From: Amyelois transitella
Lineage: Eukaryota; Arthropoda; Insecta; Lepidoptera; Pyralidae
NCBI RefSeq assembly: GCF_032362555.1
Contig: NC_083532.1
Coordinates: 2,307,001 to 2,371,000 of the forward strand
Length of the DNA: 64,000 nt
Direction of reading: 5' to 3'
Position 1 is the first letter of the stretch. Each line of letters begins with the position of its first letter. Both the position numbers and the translations under genes were made by a program. Below are positions 21,978 through 62,738 of this stretch, one piece after another. The notes below the pieces were generated by a model. It did no database searches. It was not told the origin of the DNA and worked only from the letters and a program-made list of their open reading frames with translations.

Positions 21978-22185
21978 ACATACATACATATAATCACGCC
22001 TATATCCCTTACGGGGTAGATAGAGCCAACAATCTTAAAACGACTGATAGGCCACGTTCAGCTGTTTAGCTTAATGATAGAAATGAGATTCAAATAGTCC
22101 CTTAGTCGCCTTTTACTACATCCATGAGAAAGAGATGGAGTGGTCCTATTCTTTTCTCTAATGCTGCCGGGAAACAAGAGTAGCC
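21978..22185 (-). mobile_element. SINE-A with internal deletion
   Basis: Lacks about 50 bp around the GGCTAGCAACCTGTC block; abuts a LINE-B fragment. Confidence 0.75.
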
Positions 22186-22188
22186 GAA

Positions 22189-22327
22189 ACCACCGAGCTT
22201 GCATGAAGAGAGTTATGAATGTGGATGAAGCGAAGGAAGTATGCAGAGATCGTGGCAAGTGGAAAGATGTAGTCTCTGCCTACCTTTCCGGGAAAGAGGC
22301 GTGATTTTATACATGTGAATGTATGTA
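22189..22327 (+). mobile_element. LINE-B 3' fragment
   Basis: It starts within a few bases of the 5' end of an oppositely oriented SINE-A (21978-22185), so the two abut head to head. Confidence 0.78.
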
Positions 22328-22599
22328 CTGTTAACAACATCCAAACGTGACATATTCTTAAAAAGTAATTGACGTAAACGATTCCAATGTGATGAAAATA
22401 AATATGGTCATTCATTATTGAATACGTGATCAATATTATGCAAATAATTATTTATTATTAATGCCTGAATCATGATGATTCGGGCCAGTGCCGCGGTAAA
22501 CATGTACTTTGACGAATCTGTCACCTTTATAGTAGTCCATTTCCTTTAGAATTAAAAAAAACTTCTTCTTCTTCAGTATATACAAACACATCTTTTAGG

Positions 22600-22800
22600 A
22601 CCAACAGTCTTGAAAGATAGCCTTTTAAGACTGTTGGTTCAGATAGCAATCAGCTGTAGTGCTTAATGATGGAATTGAGATTCAAATAGTGACAGGTTGC
22701 TAGCCCGTCGCATATAAGAGGAATCCCAAGGTCTATCTCTTAGTCGCCTTCTACGAAACGGTCGAATGGTTTTTGGCATTTTAGAATAGAACCGTTCCAT
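22600..22800 (-). mobile_element. SINE-A, rearranged
   Basis: Carries two opposing copies of the AAGACTGTTGG block, then a decayed body. Confidence 0.5.
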
Positions 22801-22847
22801 ATCTATCCCATATTAAATATTATGTAGATATTAGTAGGAACCGTATG

Positions 22848-23101
22848 GTTCGCGGCACCAGTAAAAATAAGAATAGGACCACTCCATCTCGTTCCCATGG
22901 TGTTCGTAAAATGCGACTAAGGGATAGGCTCATAAACTTGGGATTATCCTTTTAAGCGATGGGCTAGCAACCTATTGTCACTATTTGAATCTCAATTCTA
23001 TCATCAAGCCAAAAAGCCGAACGTGGCCTATCAGTCTTTTCAAGACTGTTGGCTCTGTCTACCCCGCAAGGTATATAGACGTGACTATATGTATGTATGT
23101 A
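22848..23101 (+). mobile_element. SINE-A, full length
   Basis: Starts CCGTATGGTTCGCGGCACC; tail TATGTATGTATG. Confidence 0.83.
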
Positions 23102-23214
23102 TTAAATATTATAGTTATTACACGTTTGTTATTTTGACCAATCACTTTCTTATAGTCATCAAGGGTCGTTTGCAAGGCTATATTTTCATGGCTCTTTTTC
23201 CAGAATTCTGGGTT

Positions 23215-23405
23215 GGGCAAGCACTGTCTTGAGGTCATTTACTTCCAACCCATTGCAACCTCTCTATAAAGGAGCCAGGGTTGCCCCTTTGACCACAAAC
23301 CTGAATCGAGTGAAACAAGTTATTACACGAAACTCCTGTCTGACAAAGAATGGTATTTGAACTCGTAAATTGCTTCTAGATGCAAGCCACCTTAACCACT
23401 CATCC
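23215..23405 (-). mobile_element. Decayed tRNA-type SINE
   Basis: TTATTACACGAAACTCCTGTC, and at the right a tRNA-like GTAAATTGCTTCTAGATGC region. Confidence 0.35.
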
Positions 23406-23640
23406 ACCGAGGCGCTGTAAACACATGCTAACAAGCTCATTGAGACTTAAATATACACATTATGTTAACTAGATACATAACAAGGCTCTTAGTAAATTTT
23501 CCTTTGTTTTTTTTTATTCTATAATAATCAAATTCTAGCCCAACACGGATGTAATTTTTGCTAAAACTTTGACCTTCGTACTTTAAAAAGGTAATTTTTC
23601 GTGACATTTTCAATGATTTCACATAACCAAGATCTTAATT

Positions 23641-24052
23641 CTACGTATAATCTCTTGCGGGGTAGTCAGAGCCAACAGTCTTGAAAAGACTAATAGGCCA
23701 CGCTCAGTTGTTCGGCTTAATGATTGAATTGTGATTCAAATAGTGACAGGTTGCTAGCCCATCGCACACAAGAACATATATATACATACCATAACGCCTG
23801 TCTCCCATTGGGGTAGGCAGAGACTATGGATTTCCACTAGCTACGATCCTTACAGATGTCTCCCGCTTCCTCCACACTCATTACTCTTCTCATGCATATT
23901 CGACGATTACTCCTAACATCTGCCTTTTTAGGTCATACTACAAAATGGATCTGAAGTTTATTAGCCATTTTCTTAGTCGCCTATTACGACATCCACTGGT
24001 TAGAAGTGGAGCGGTCATATTATCATAATGCCAAAAAACCACACGTCACATA
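23641..24052 (-). mobile_element. SINE-A interrupted by a LINE-B fragment
   Basis: The 3' half is at 23641-23772 and the 5' half at 23942-24052, split by the LINE-B piece 23777-23930. Confidence 0.6.
23777..23930 (-). mobile_element. LINE-B 3' fragment nested in a SINE-A copy
   Basis: Diverged reverse copy. SINE-A sequence on the same strand continues on both sides (23641-23772 and 23942-24052). Confidence 0.6.
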
Positions 24053-24107
24053 CTTAGATTATGTATGTAGGTAACAAATAAAAATCAATTGTGATATTTA
24101 CAATTTT

Positions 24108-24275
24108 AGGACGTCCTAGCAAAGGGTCAGGTCAAGAGTACCCGAAACCGCCGAGCTTACATGAAGACAGTTATGAATGTGCATGAAGCGAAAGAAGTAT
24201 GCAGAGATCGTGGCAAGGGGAAAGATGTGGTCTCTGCCTACCCCTCCGGGAAAAAGGCGTGATTTTATATATGTA
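24108..24275 (+). mobile_element. LINE-B 3' fragment upstream of AIG1-like gene B
   Basis: Runs from GACGTCCTAGCAAAGGGTC to a tail that is split by the Helitron 24276-24542. The tail resumes at 24543 and runs up to the splice acceptor of gene B. Confidence 0.8.
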
Positions 24276-24542
24276 CTAGCTGTGCCCGCGACTCCGTCCG
24301 CGTGGAATAGTTATTTTGGGCATCATTGAGGCCCTCAATGGTGAATAATTCTCCCGGTTTTTTTCACATTTCCCATTATATCTTCGCCCCTAATAGTTGC
24401 AGCGTGATGTTATATAGCCAAAAGCCTTCCTCGATAAATGGCCTAATCAACACAAAAAGAATTTTTCAATTCGAACCAGAAGTTCCTGATATTAGCGCGT
24501 TCAAACAAACAAACTCTTCAGCTTTATAATATTAATTATAGA
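24276..24542 (-). mobile_element. Complete non-autonomous Helitron-like element in a LINE-B tail
   Basis: 267 bp with the same ends as 19694-19963. It inserted in the ATGT tail of the LINE-B copy 24108-24275, leaving the tail on both sides. Its right end is 22 bp before the gene B start codon. Confidence 0.82.
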
Positions 24543-24564
24543 TGTATGTATAATTTCAGTTACA

Positions 24565-24732
24565 ATGAAGAACTACATACACCATCGTGTCTTCGCCTAC
24601 ATCGCCACCATATTGGTCCACGTGGGTAACCTGGCCTATCTGGACGGCAGCCTGCGCAGGAAGATGCTCCTGTACCCAGACCTGAAGATTTACACGCACT
24701 TCCAGCCCAGATACCTCACCATATGGAACGTG
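24565..24732 (+). CDS. AIG1-like gene B, coding exon 1
   Basis: 168 bp, 56 codons, from ATG to donor GTATGA. It encodes MKNYIHHRVFAYIATILVHV and ends YLTIWNV. No longer ORF includes it in frame, so a simple ORF scan misses it. Confidence 0.91.
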
Positions 24733-26761
24733 GTATGATTCGTTCAGAGGTAGTCTCTGCCTACCCCTCCGGGAAAGAGGCGTGATTTTATGTATGTATG
24801 TATGATTCGGTCAATCTTAAATGTCCATTAATACTCTTATGATTGCAGATTTCAGTGAAAGGCGACTAAGGGAAAGGCTTGTTAAGTTGGGATCCTTCTT
24901 ACAGGTGATGGGCTAGCAACCTGTCATTTTAAATCTCAATTTTATCATTAAGCCATACAGCTGAAAATGGCTATCACTCTTTTCAAGACTGTTGTCTCTG
25001 TCTACCCCGCAAGGGATATAGACGTGACTATATATTTTTATGTACAAAAACAGAATTTTTTAATTAATTGTAGACATCCCTCTAAAAATAAGTTTTACAT
25101 GTATGCATTTTCAGTCATATATTTCTTTATTCTTTATATATTATATATATTTATATTATCTTTTATTTATTATCTTTTTTTGTGTGCAGTTGTTTCAGCT
25201 CCTAAACGCTGGCATCGGCCTCTACATAGACCTCAAAACGTTGCAGGGCAAGGGAGAGACGATACCAAAGAGATTGGTCAAGTTCAAAAATACTTTCTTC
25301 AACTCCATAGTTTTTCCATACACGGTGGTAAGAATTTTTTTTTTTGATTAATTTATGAATCAGCAAACCTTTTTTATGTTTGTTTTATTGAGAAATAGCA
25401 AAATCATAGAGCTGTAAAAAAAAATTAAAACTTTTCTTTTCGTTTGACATACTTAAGCACTTAACATATTTACATTTTTTCTCAATAAGTTGATGAAGCC
25501 GTTATTGGCAAACTTATAATTTTATACGTTTGGCTATTTGCACAAAAGCTGCGAACTATAAATATATATTAAATTGTGTTAAAAAAATCAAATTAGTAGT
25601 AATTAGTTACGACAAATAATAGATTTCCTATATTTTTTTAGATTTTTTTTACCTACTCGTACATATATATACATATGGTCACGTCTATATCCCATGTGGG
25701 ATAGACCGAGCCAACAGTCTTGAAGAGACTGATCGGCCACGTTCAGCTATTTGGCTTAATGATAGAATTGAGAAAAATAATCCCAAGTTTGTAAGCATAT
25801 CCCTTAGTCGCCTTTAACGACACCCATGTGAAAGAGATGGAGTGGTCCTAATCTTTTTAGTACTGGTGCTGGAAACCACACGGCGCTTTTAAATTTTACA
25901 AACAAAATAACTCATATCCTCTTTGCAGTTGGTGGTATCATTATTTTGGCCGATATTCGCGTACGACAGAAACCTAGTGTTTCCAACTAGGGCGGATTTG
26001 TTCGTGCCAAAAATATGTAATCATGTATTACACTCGTTCGTTCTTCCTGTCGTATTGTGGGACCTGGCTTTTCAGCCGGGAAATGTAGCATCGTGTCATA
26101 AGAAGAACTGCATTTATATATTTGTGATGTACTGTTTATACAACTGTGTGTGAGTATTTTTTTTTTCACATTTTTGAGTACATTTACTGGAATTAAAGAT
26201 ACTTTTGTACGAAGTTGCGCCTAAGTCTGAGTTTTAGTTGTTTTTTACGTTGGTGTTCATAAATATACTTTACATAGCATACATACATATAGTCACGTCT
26301 ATATCCCTCGAAGAATAGACAGAGTCAACGGTGTTAAAAAAGACTGGAATGCCACATTTAGCTATGTGGCTTAATGATGCAATTGAGATTCATGTAGTGA
26401 CAGGTTGCTAGCCCATCGCCTACAAGAGAAATCCTAAGCCTTTATAAGCTTATCCCTTAATCGGCTTTTACGAAACCCTTGAGAAACATATAAAATGGTT
26501 CCATTCTTAAGTGCCGGTAACCACACGGCACTTAAATTTTTTTAAGTATACTTTTTTTTATTTTTCAGATTATTCTACACGAATTACGGTGACATCGGTC
26601 TTTGGCCGTACCAAATCCTAACAGTCCTGGAAGGGACAATTTTCTTCCCGCTTTTCTTCCTTCATATATTTGTCACTCTTTATGTCAGTTATTTCTTACA
26701 ATGGCGTATAAGAACGAGCCTATGCGCGCTCACAGAAAAAATTAGTTTGAAAAGTGAATAG
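24565..26761 (+). CDS. AIG1/ADTRP (FAR-17a) family protein, gene B, complete
   Basis: CDS join 24565-24732, 25190-25327, 25929-26149, 26569-26761 (239 aa, phases 0, 0, 2). It is a multi-pass membrane hydrolase of the same family as gene A. The catalytic pair is kept: Thr52 in RYLTIWN and His137 in CNHVLHS. AYDRNLVFPT aligns with YYDRSLVFPE of gene A. The C-terminus is not Lys-rich as in gene A. A 3' splice site (TAATTTCAG) ends 5 nt before the ATG, matching gene A, so the true first exon is probably upstream and non-coding. A LINE-B tail and a Helitron end within 25 nt of the ATG. Introns 1-3 all contain LINE-B or SINE-A copies. Transcription runs away from gene A and toward HR3. Confidence 0.93.
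24747..24803 (+). mobile_element. LINE-B 3' fragment in gene B intron 1
   Basis: Only the last 55 bp, starting 14 bp after the exon 1 donor. Confidence 0.78.
24856..25045 (+). mobile_element. SINE-A, 5' truncated, gene B intron 1
   Basis: Begins at GAAAGGCGACTAAGGGAAAG. Confidence 0.78.
25190..25327 (+). CDS. AIG1-like gene B, coding exon 2
   Basis: 138 bp, 46 codons in phase 0, between TGTGTGCAG and GTAAGA. It begins LFQLLNAGIGLYIDL. It is 9 bp shorter than its counterpart in gene A. Confidence 0.9.
25664..25886 (-). mobile_element. SINE-A, gene B intron 2
   Basis: Lacks about 35 bp around GACAGGTTGCTAGCC; ends 43 bp before exon 3. Confidence 0.8.
25929..26149 (+). CDS. AIG1-like gene B, coding exon 3
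   Basis: 221 bp between TTTGCAG and GTGAGT, ending in phase 2. It holds AYDRNLVFPT and the catalytic-His motif NHVLHS. Confidence 0.92.
26279..26532 (-). mobile_element. SINE-A, gene B intron 3
   Basis: Near full length; ends 36 bp before exon 4. Confidence 0.8.
26569..26761 (+). CDS. AIG1-like gene B, coding exon 4 and stop
   Basis: 193 bp after TTTTTCAG. The phase-2 join gives LFYTNYGDIGLWPYQ, parallel to LFYTFIEKDLWLYP of gene A. It ends at TAG (26759-26761). Confidence 0.9.
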
Positions 26762-26769
26762 CCATATTG

Positions 26770-26995
26770 AGTGCAGATGTACTGGATATATCTCACATTA
26801 TGAGACGGCCGCGGCTTCACCCGAAATATTTGTGAATATATTACTAACAGAATTATACAATTACAAAATATGGAAAACATGTTTGAACAGGCAAGACCCA
26901 GACTAATGAGAAAACATCGCATTTTGACCGGGGATTGGACCCGAGACCTTGATTTAGAAGTAAGACTGCCTCGCGCCACAAAAGCTAACAAAAGC
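26770..26995 (-). mobile_element. tRNA-like SINE remnant after AIG1-like gene B
   Basis: The reverse strand has GGCGCGAGGCAGTC ... GGGTCCAATCCCCGG, then ATGTTTTCTCATTAGTCTGG as in the related family. It begins about 10 bp past the gene B stop and may lie in its 3' UTR. Confidence 0.45.
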
Positions 26996-27082
26996 ATACT
27001 CTTGTACGCTGTTTTGCTTTTGTATTGTTATTATTAAAATAAGAAAAATAAATTTATTTTTAATGCTTCAATTTTATTTTTT

Positions 27083-27299
27083 CTATGCTAGTATTATAAA
27101 GCAGAAGAGTTTGTTTATTTGAACGCGCTAATCTCAGGAACTACTGGTTCGAATTGAATATACTTTTTGTGTTGAATAGACCATTTAACTAAAAAACGGG
27201 CAAAAATTTAAAAAAAGCGGGTAGAATTATTCATCCTTGAGGCTTCAGTGATGCCCAAAATAACTATTCCTCGCGGACGAAGTCGCGGGCATAGCTAGT
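27083..27299 (+). mobile_element. Decayed Helitron-like element
   Basis: Shares GAACGCGCTAATCTCAGGAA and the CGAAGTCGCGGGC-ATAGCTAG end, with an internal deletion. Confidence 0.65.
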
Positions 27300-27390
27300 G
27301 AAATATAAAAATAAAATATAGTGTGTAATCACTCGTGTAACATGATTCCATTATACAATATTCTCATGCCTGTTTTTAATAATTATTTAG

Positions 27391-27757
27391 AGTGTCATTG
27401 GTCGAATTGGTAAGGTACCCGGTTGAAATGCGTGATGCACAGAAAGGTACAGGTTCAAATCCCAACACGCCCATGTACCAATGACTTTTTTCAAAGTTAT
27501 GTACCTTAGTTTGAATACTAACCGATGCTATTACGGTGAGGGAAATCGTGAGGAAACTTGTACATTCAGACTACTGGATGTTTAACCATGGATCCAATAC
27601 GAATTAGGTTTACCTGCCAAAGTTGCGGAGGTCAGATGGGAGTCGCTTCGTGTTAAAACCTGACTCACCCCATCTTGGATCCATGGTCAAAGGTATTTCT
27701 CGGGCTCCTCTCCAGAAAAGTGAGGATGCAACCGGGACTAAAGCCAGGAGGAAGAAG
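27391..27757 (+). mobile_element. tRNA-derived SINE
   Basis: The tRNA-like head has an A-box-like TGGTCGAATTGGTAAGG and a B-box GGTTCAAATCC (27452-27462). It is followed by a body with TACGGTGAGGGAAATCGTGAGGAA and AGTTGCGGAGGTCAG, seen elsewhere in the window. Confidence 0.7.
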
Positions 27758-27808
27758 TGTGTAATAATTATTGTGTATGCCGAAATTATTTATACTATCC
27801 TGCTATAC

Positions 27809-28000
27809 ATACATACATAAAATCACGCCTCTTTCCCGGAGGGGTAGGCAGAGACTACCTCTTTCCACTTGCCACGATCTCTGCATACTTCCTTCGCTTC
27901 ATCCACATTCATAACTCTCTTCATGCAAGCTCGGCGGTTTCGGGTACTCTTGACCTGACCCTTTACCAGGACGTCCTTAATTTGATCAAGATACGTTCGT
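27809..28000 (-). mobile_element. LINE-B 3' fragment with perfect target duplication
   Basis: 192 bp, flanked by the 14-bp direct repeat CTATCCTGCTATAC (27795-27808 and 28001-28014). The tail is at the low-coordinate end. This shows that the short LINE-B copies are complete insertion events truncated at their 5' end. Confidence 0.9.
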
Positions 28001-28176
28001 CTATCCTGCTATACAGGCTTTATATAGCTTTAATAGGTAAGTAGGTATGTACATATGTATATGTATGTATAATTTTTCGCCCGGATGTATGTAAGTAAAA
28101 AACACGCCGAAATAAATCTGGTTTTACATTGTTATACGCGTGCCAATTATGTTAAAACTGAGGACGCTGCTAACCG

Positions 28177-28439
28177 TGCCGTGTGGTTCCCAGCACCAAT
28201 ATAAAAAAGAATAGTACCACTCCATCTCGTTCCCATGGATGTCGTAAAAAGCGACTAAGGGATAGGCTTATAAACTTGGGATTCTTCTTTTAGGCGATGG
28301 GCTAGCAACCTGTCACTATTTGAATCTCAATTATATCATCAAGCCAAAAAGCTGAACGTGGCCTAGCAGTCTTTTCAAGACTGTTGGCTCTGTCTACTCC
28401 GAAAGGGAAACGTGAATATATGTATGTACATATGTATGT
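28177..28439 (+). mobile_element. SINE-A reference copy with 13-bp target duplication
   Basis: About 263 bp, defined by the perfect direct repeat ACGCTGCTAACCG (28164-28176 and 28440-28452). The 5' end is a hairpin (GTGCCG-loop-CGGCAC). Conserved blocks follow: CCATCTC, TAAAA-GCGACTAAGGGA, AACTTGGGATTCTTC, GATGGGCTAGCAACCTGTC, TTTTCAAGACTGTTGGCTC, then the tail (TATG)n. There is no coding capacity; small ORFs on it are chance. A Pol III promoter cannot be assigned with confidence. The target duplication and tail show retrotransposition by a LINE machinery. Confidence 0.88.
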
Positions 28440-28494
28440 ACGCTGCTAACCGGACAAATTGAAGATATAAATGTATATTCAAGTAACTCTCCTC

Positions 28495-28615
28495 TTGATT
28501 ATTCACTGGTTGACTGGAAGAGATCCCTGAATGGGATCAGTTTGTATATCTTTTCTTACAAATTTACTATATTTTTGTGTTATTTCATATGAACAATAAA
28601 GATATTGTATAATTG
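28495..28615 (+). mobile_element. LINE 3' end, same family as 16268
   Basis: GGTTGACTGGAAGAGATCCC ... GAACAATAAAGATATTG. Confidence 0.5.
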
Positions 28616-28619
28616 TTAC

Positions 28620-31600
28620 TATGGTGTTAGACCTGCCAAAAGGTACTCTGAAATAAATAAAAAAAAAAACAACTAAACTCGAAGATACAAATGAAACACA
28701 ATCCCTTGCAAGTGATTCGAGAATAATAAAAACAATAACATTTATTACTATTGGTTGTCAAACCCCGTCGTCTAATTTAGGTACAATGTTTTGTAATGAG
28801 TCAAAAATCAACAAAGCTCTGCCCACCCCGTCCGGAAACTGACACCCGTTCAGTTGTATATCAAAAACTGAATATAAACACAGGCTATATATATATATAA
28901 TCACATACATATAATATAATTGCAAGTTTCCGACCGGCGCACGCATACAAAATACGTTTTTTATATATTCTGATTTTTTTTTACATAGATATATGATTTT
29001 ATACTCTTCTCAATATGTTCAGGTAATGTGTAAAAATACTTAATATTTCATTAACAAATCAATATTTTAAATATAAATCATCTTATAGAAAAACAATATA
29101 CAAAAATTCACTATAGTGACACCCGTATTTCATAGGTGATCATTGTACAAAATAGAAGCTCTTCAAATTATAATTTAGATCCATTAAAATTAAATACAAA
29201 TATTTTTAGATTGATTGTTTTTTCTCAAAAAAAAAAACTATAGTTCAATAAAAAAAAATTGTTATAAATTAGAATGAAGAATTTAAAAAAAAAACAGCAT
29301 TTTTTGTTACAATTTCAGAAGAAATTAAAAATCAATGACAGAATCTATTCTTAAAATATTTGTAATTAAGATGCGGACCTTATTCAAAAAAAAATGCTAA
29401 TCGAACCAATGTACCTAATATATAAAACACACAAACACACCGACGTTCTTCATATCCCACGGTTACACGCTCCCATTTCTGTTACTCACTTAATCATAAT
29501 GTGTCCAATTCTATATTAACTTTAGTGGAAATATAGCAAAACATAGTAAAAAAGTTTTAGAAATACCTACTAGAACTACCCAGCAATGAAAACGTTACCC
29601 TATATCTATCACTATCGCACTAATATCCCTCGTAAGTGCGCGAAAGAGAGACATTGTGCGTCTCGCTTCAGTATTTAATTCTGCACCATCGAAGTCTACG
29701 TTTCAAGAATTGAACGGACACAATGTCATTCTTTTTTTTAAATTAAATTTTTCCAAAAGTCATTCGTGGATTTATTTTATTTCGATATTTTCATTAATTC
29801 AAGTATATGATATTTTTTAATATATTTCAAACCAACGAAATGTAATTTTTTCATTGAATTCGTCTAAAACATTAATGAACAGATTTTTTTGAAAGGTGTA
29901 AACAATTTTATGATTTTTTGCCAACTTTCAGTCTTCGTGCTCTGAATTCGAAAGTGAAATTAGGAATGCCCAATATTTAATTTAAATTATAAATTGTACT
30001 TACTATTTAATTTTTTTTTCTTTTGTAAAAAATTATTAAGATAATTTTATAGAAAAACTTACTATCCCAAACGGAGAAGTATTTAAATCATTTATATTCA
30101 TTGATAATTTCAATTAAAATGCTCAAACTTGGACATAACCCACGTTAAGCTGAATCAATTTACTAATTCGACTAAAGTGCGGCTACACTTACATTAAAAA
30201 ATTATTTCTTTTGCTTTCATTGTAGTGTGTTTCTCCGAGATAAACATTGCGTTTTATTATTTACTGAATTTATCACGTACATATTTATATAATATTTTGT
30301 GTAATTAAAAAATAATATTTGAACCACCCGTATATTTTTATTACTATTATGTAGGTCTCACTATTAAAGATTATTACTATATTTTTATTAAATAATATTC
30401 TTGCATAAATGTGCTGAAAAATTATAAAAAAATAATAATGAAAATATAATGTATATAATTATAATGCATAAGGAACGGAAAACCAAAAATAAAACAAAAA
30501 CTATAGACAATAACAGATTGCTTTATTTAACAAAAAATATATAATATATAGAAAGAAAAAAAAACAACACTTTTCACATGATCTTTCAAGATTCAATATC
30601 CCGTAGTTCATAGTGGAAAATATGTTTCGCTTTTTAATAGAATGTAAAATTAAAAATAACCCATTGAACCTTATGATATTTAATATAAAATACATATGAT
30701 TTTAATAACTATTTACAAAATACGAGTTAAGATTTATACTTTTTTAACATTAATAATAAACCAGTCTATAAGTAAAGGCTATTCGACAAAACTTAGCGTA
30801 AGTGTTAGAAAAATGTATGGTCAATACTCTATGTATATATAGCAGGCAATTTTTGTGAAAAAAAAGTGATACGTACAAATAAAAATAAAAAAAATCAAAA
30901 GCTAAAATTTGTAAATAATAAATAGCTGTAAAAATTACGTATAAAAATGTACTTATAACAAAATTATATCGGGATTATTATGCATTGATTGTGTGCTTTT
31001 TAATTTCATATATTATGCAATAATTGTGTGATAAATCCAATACATGGCACCCGAGCGAAGAATGTGCAAAAAAATAAATGAGATCAAATTTATTCTACAA
31101 AAAAAAAATACATATTGCCTGCTATTTACAGTACGCAATGAATATGATCCGTACAAATTTGATTGTTCCATTCAATATATTATGGTAATAATATGTACTC
31201 AACTGCAATTTTGTTCAATGCACCGCGCAATAATACGTTATAATCCAACTTATTATTATGTACTATAAATTACGTTACTTATGATTTTGTTATTTTTCAT
31301 CGCTCCCGCGTCCAAGCCAACGAAAAAATACAAATAAGGGCAGTATCATTCCTATATTACAACTTATACATTCTACGAAGAAGAGAAAAAAAACATCAAT
31401 AATAATAATCTTTTGAAATAAATAACAAGTTACAATTCTCTTTAAAAAAAAACTGTTAAAAATAATTAAAAACCTACTACTTAAAAGTTCCATTTGAAAG
31501 AAACGATACTACACTGTTATAACTTCTTTATTTATTTCTTAATAAAACTCTATTTCTATTATTATATATTTATATAATAATAATTATTATTTCTTCATCA

Positions 31601-32065
31601 AAGTTAGATACATTTATGATAATTATATTAAGATACACCTCTATATACAAACACACAACAAAACATATATGTATTATTATGTATTTATTATAAAGGTCGA
31701 AAAATCAGGTTTCATATATTCCCATAATCTACATTTTGTTATGAAAAATTAAACGCATAACAAAAAAAATCTATATAAGACCATTATTACCGAGTTTACA
31801 CGTGAAATAAGCGACACTGGCCACGCGCCTAGATTCGAAATTAAATAAACATTTAAATATAATATTGTACGTAGGTACTATATAATATTTTAACAGTCTC
31901 GGAGTACATACATACAATTATAAATAGAATAACAATTGCGTCGCCGGTGCCGCTTATTTATGGGAAGGAATTAAAAAATATTAGCTGTCAAGTCTTTTGA
32001 ATGTTCGATTTTCAAAGGGCATGGATATCGAACAAAGATAAATAATGCTTATCTGGACGATGTTA
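28620..32065. other. AT-rich, nearly transposon-free tract after HR3
   Basis: No SINE-A, LINE-B or Helitron copy is seen for over 3 kb, unlike all other non-coding parts of the window. It lies directly after the HR3 stop, so a long HR3 3' UTR is likely for at least part of it. No convincing ORF. Confidence 0.45.

Positions 32066-62738
<30,673 letters not shown>

Noticed and set aside
24967..25347. 126-codon plus-strand ORF over gene B intron 1 and exon 2
   Set aside because: It begins in a SINE-A copy and reads exon 2 in the wrong frame.
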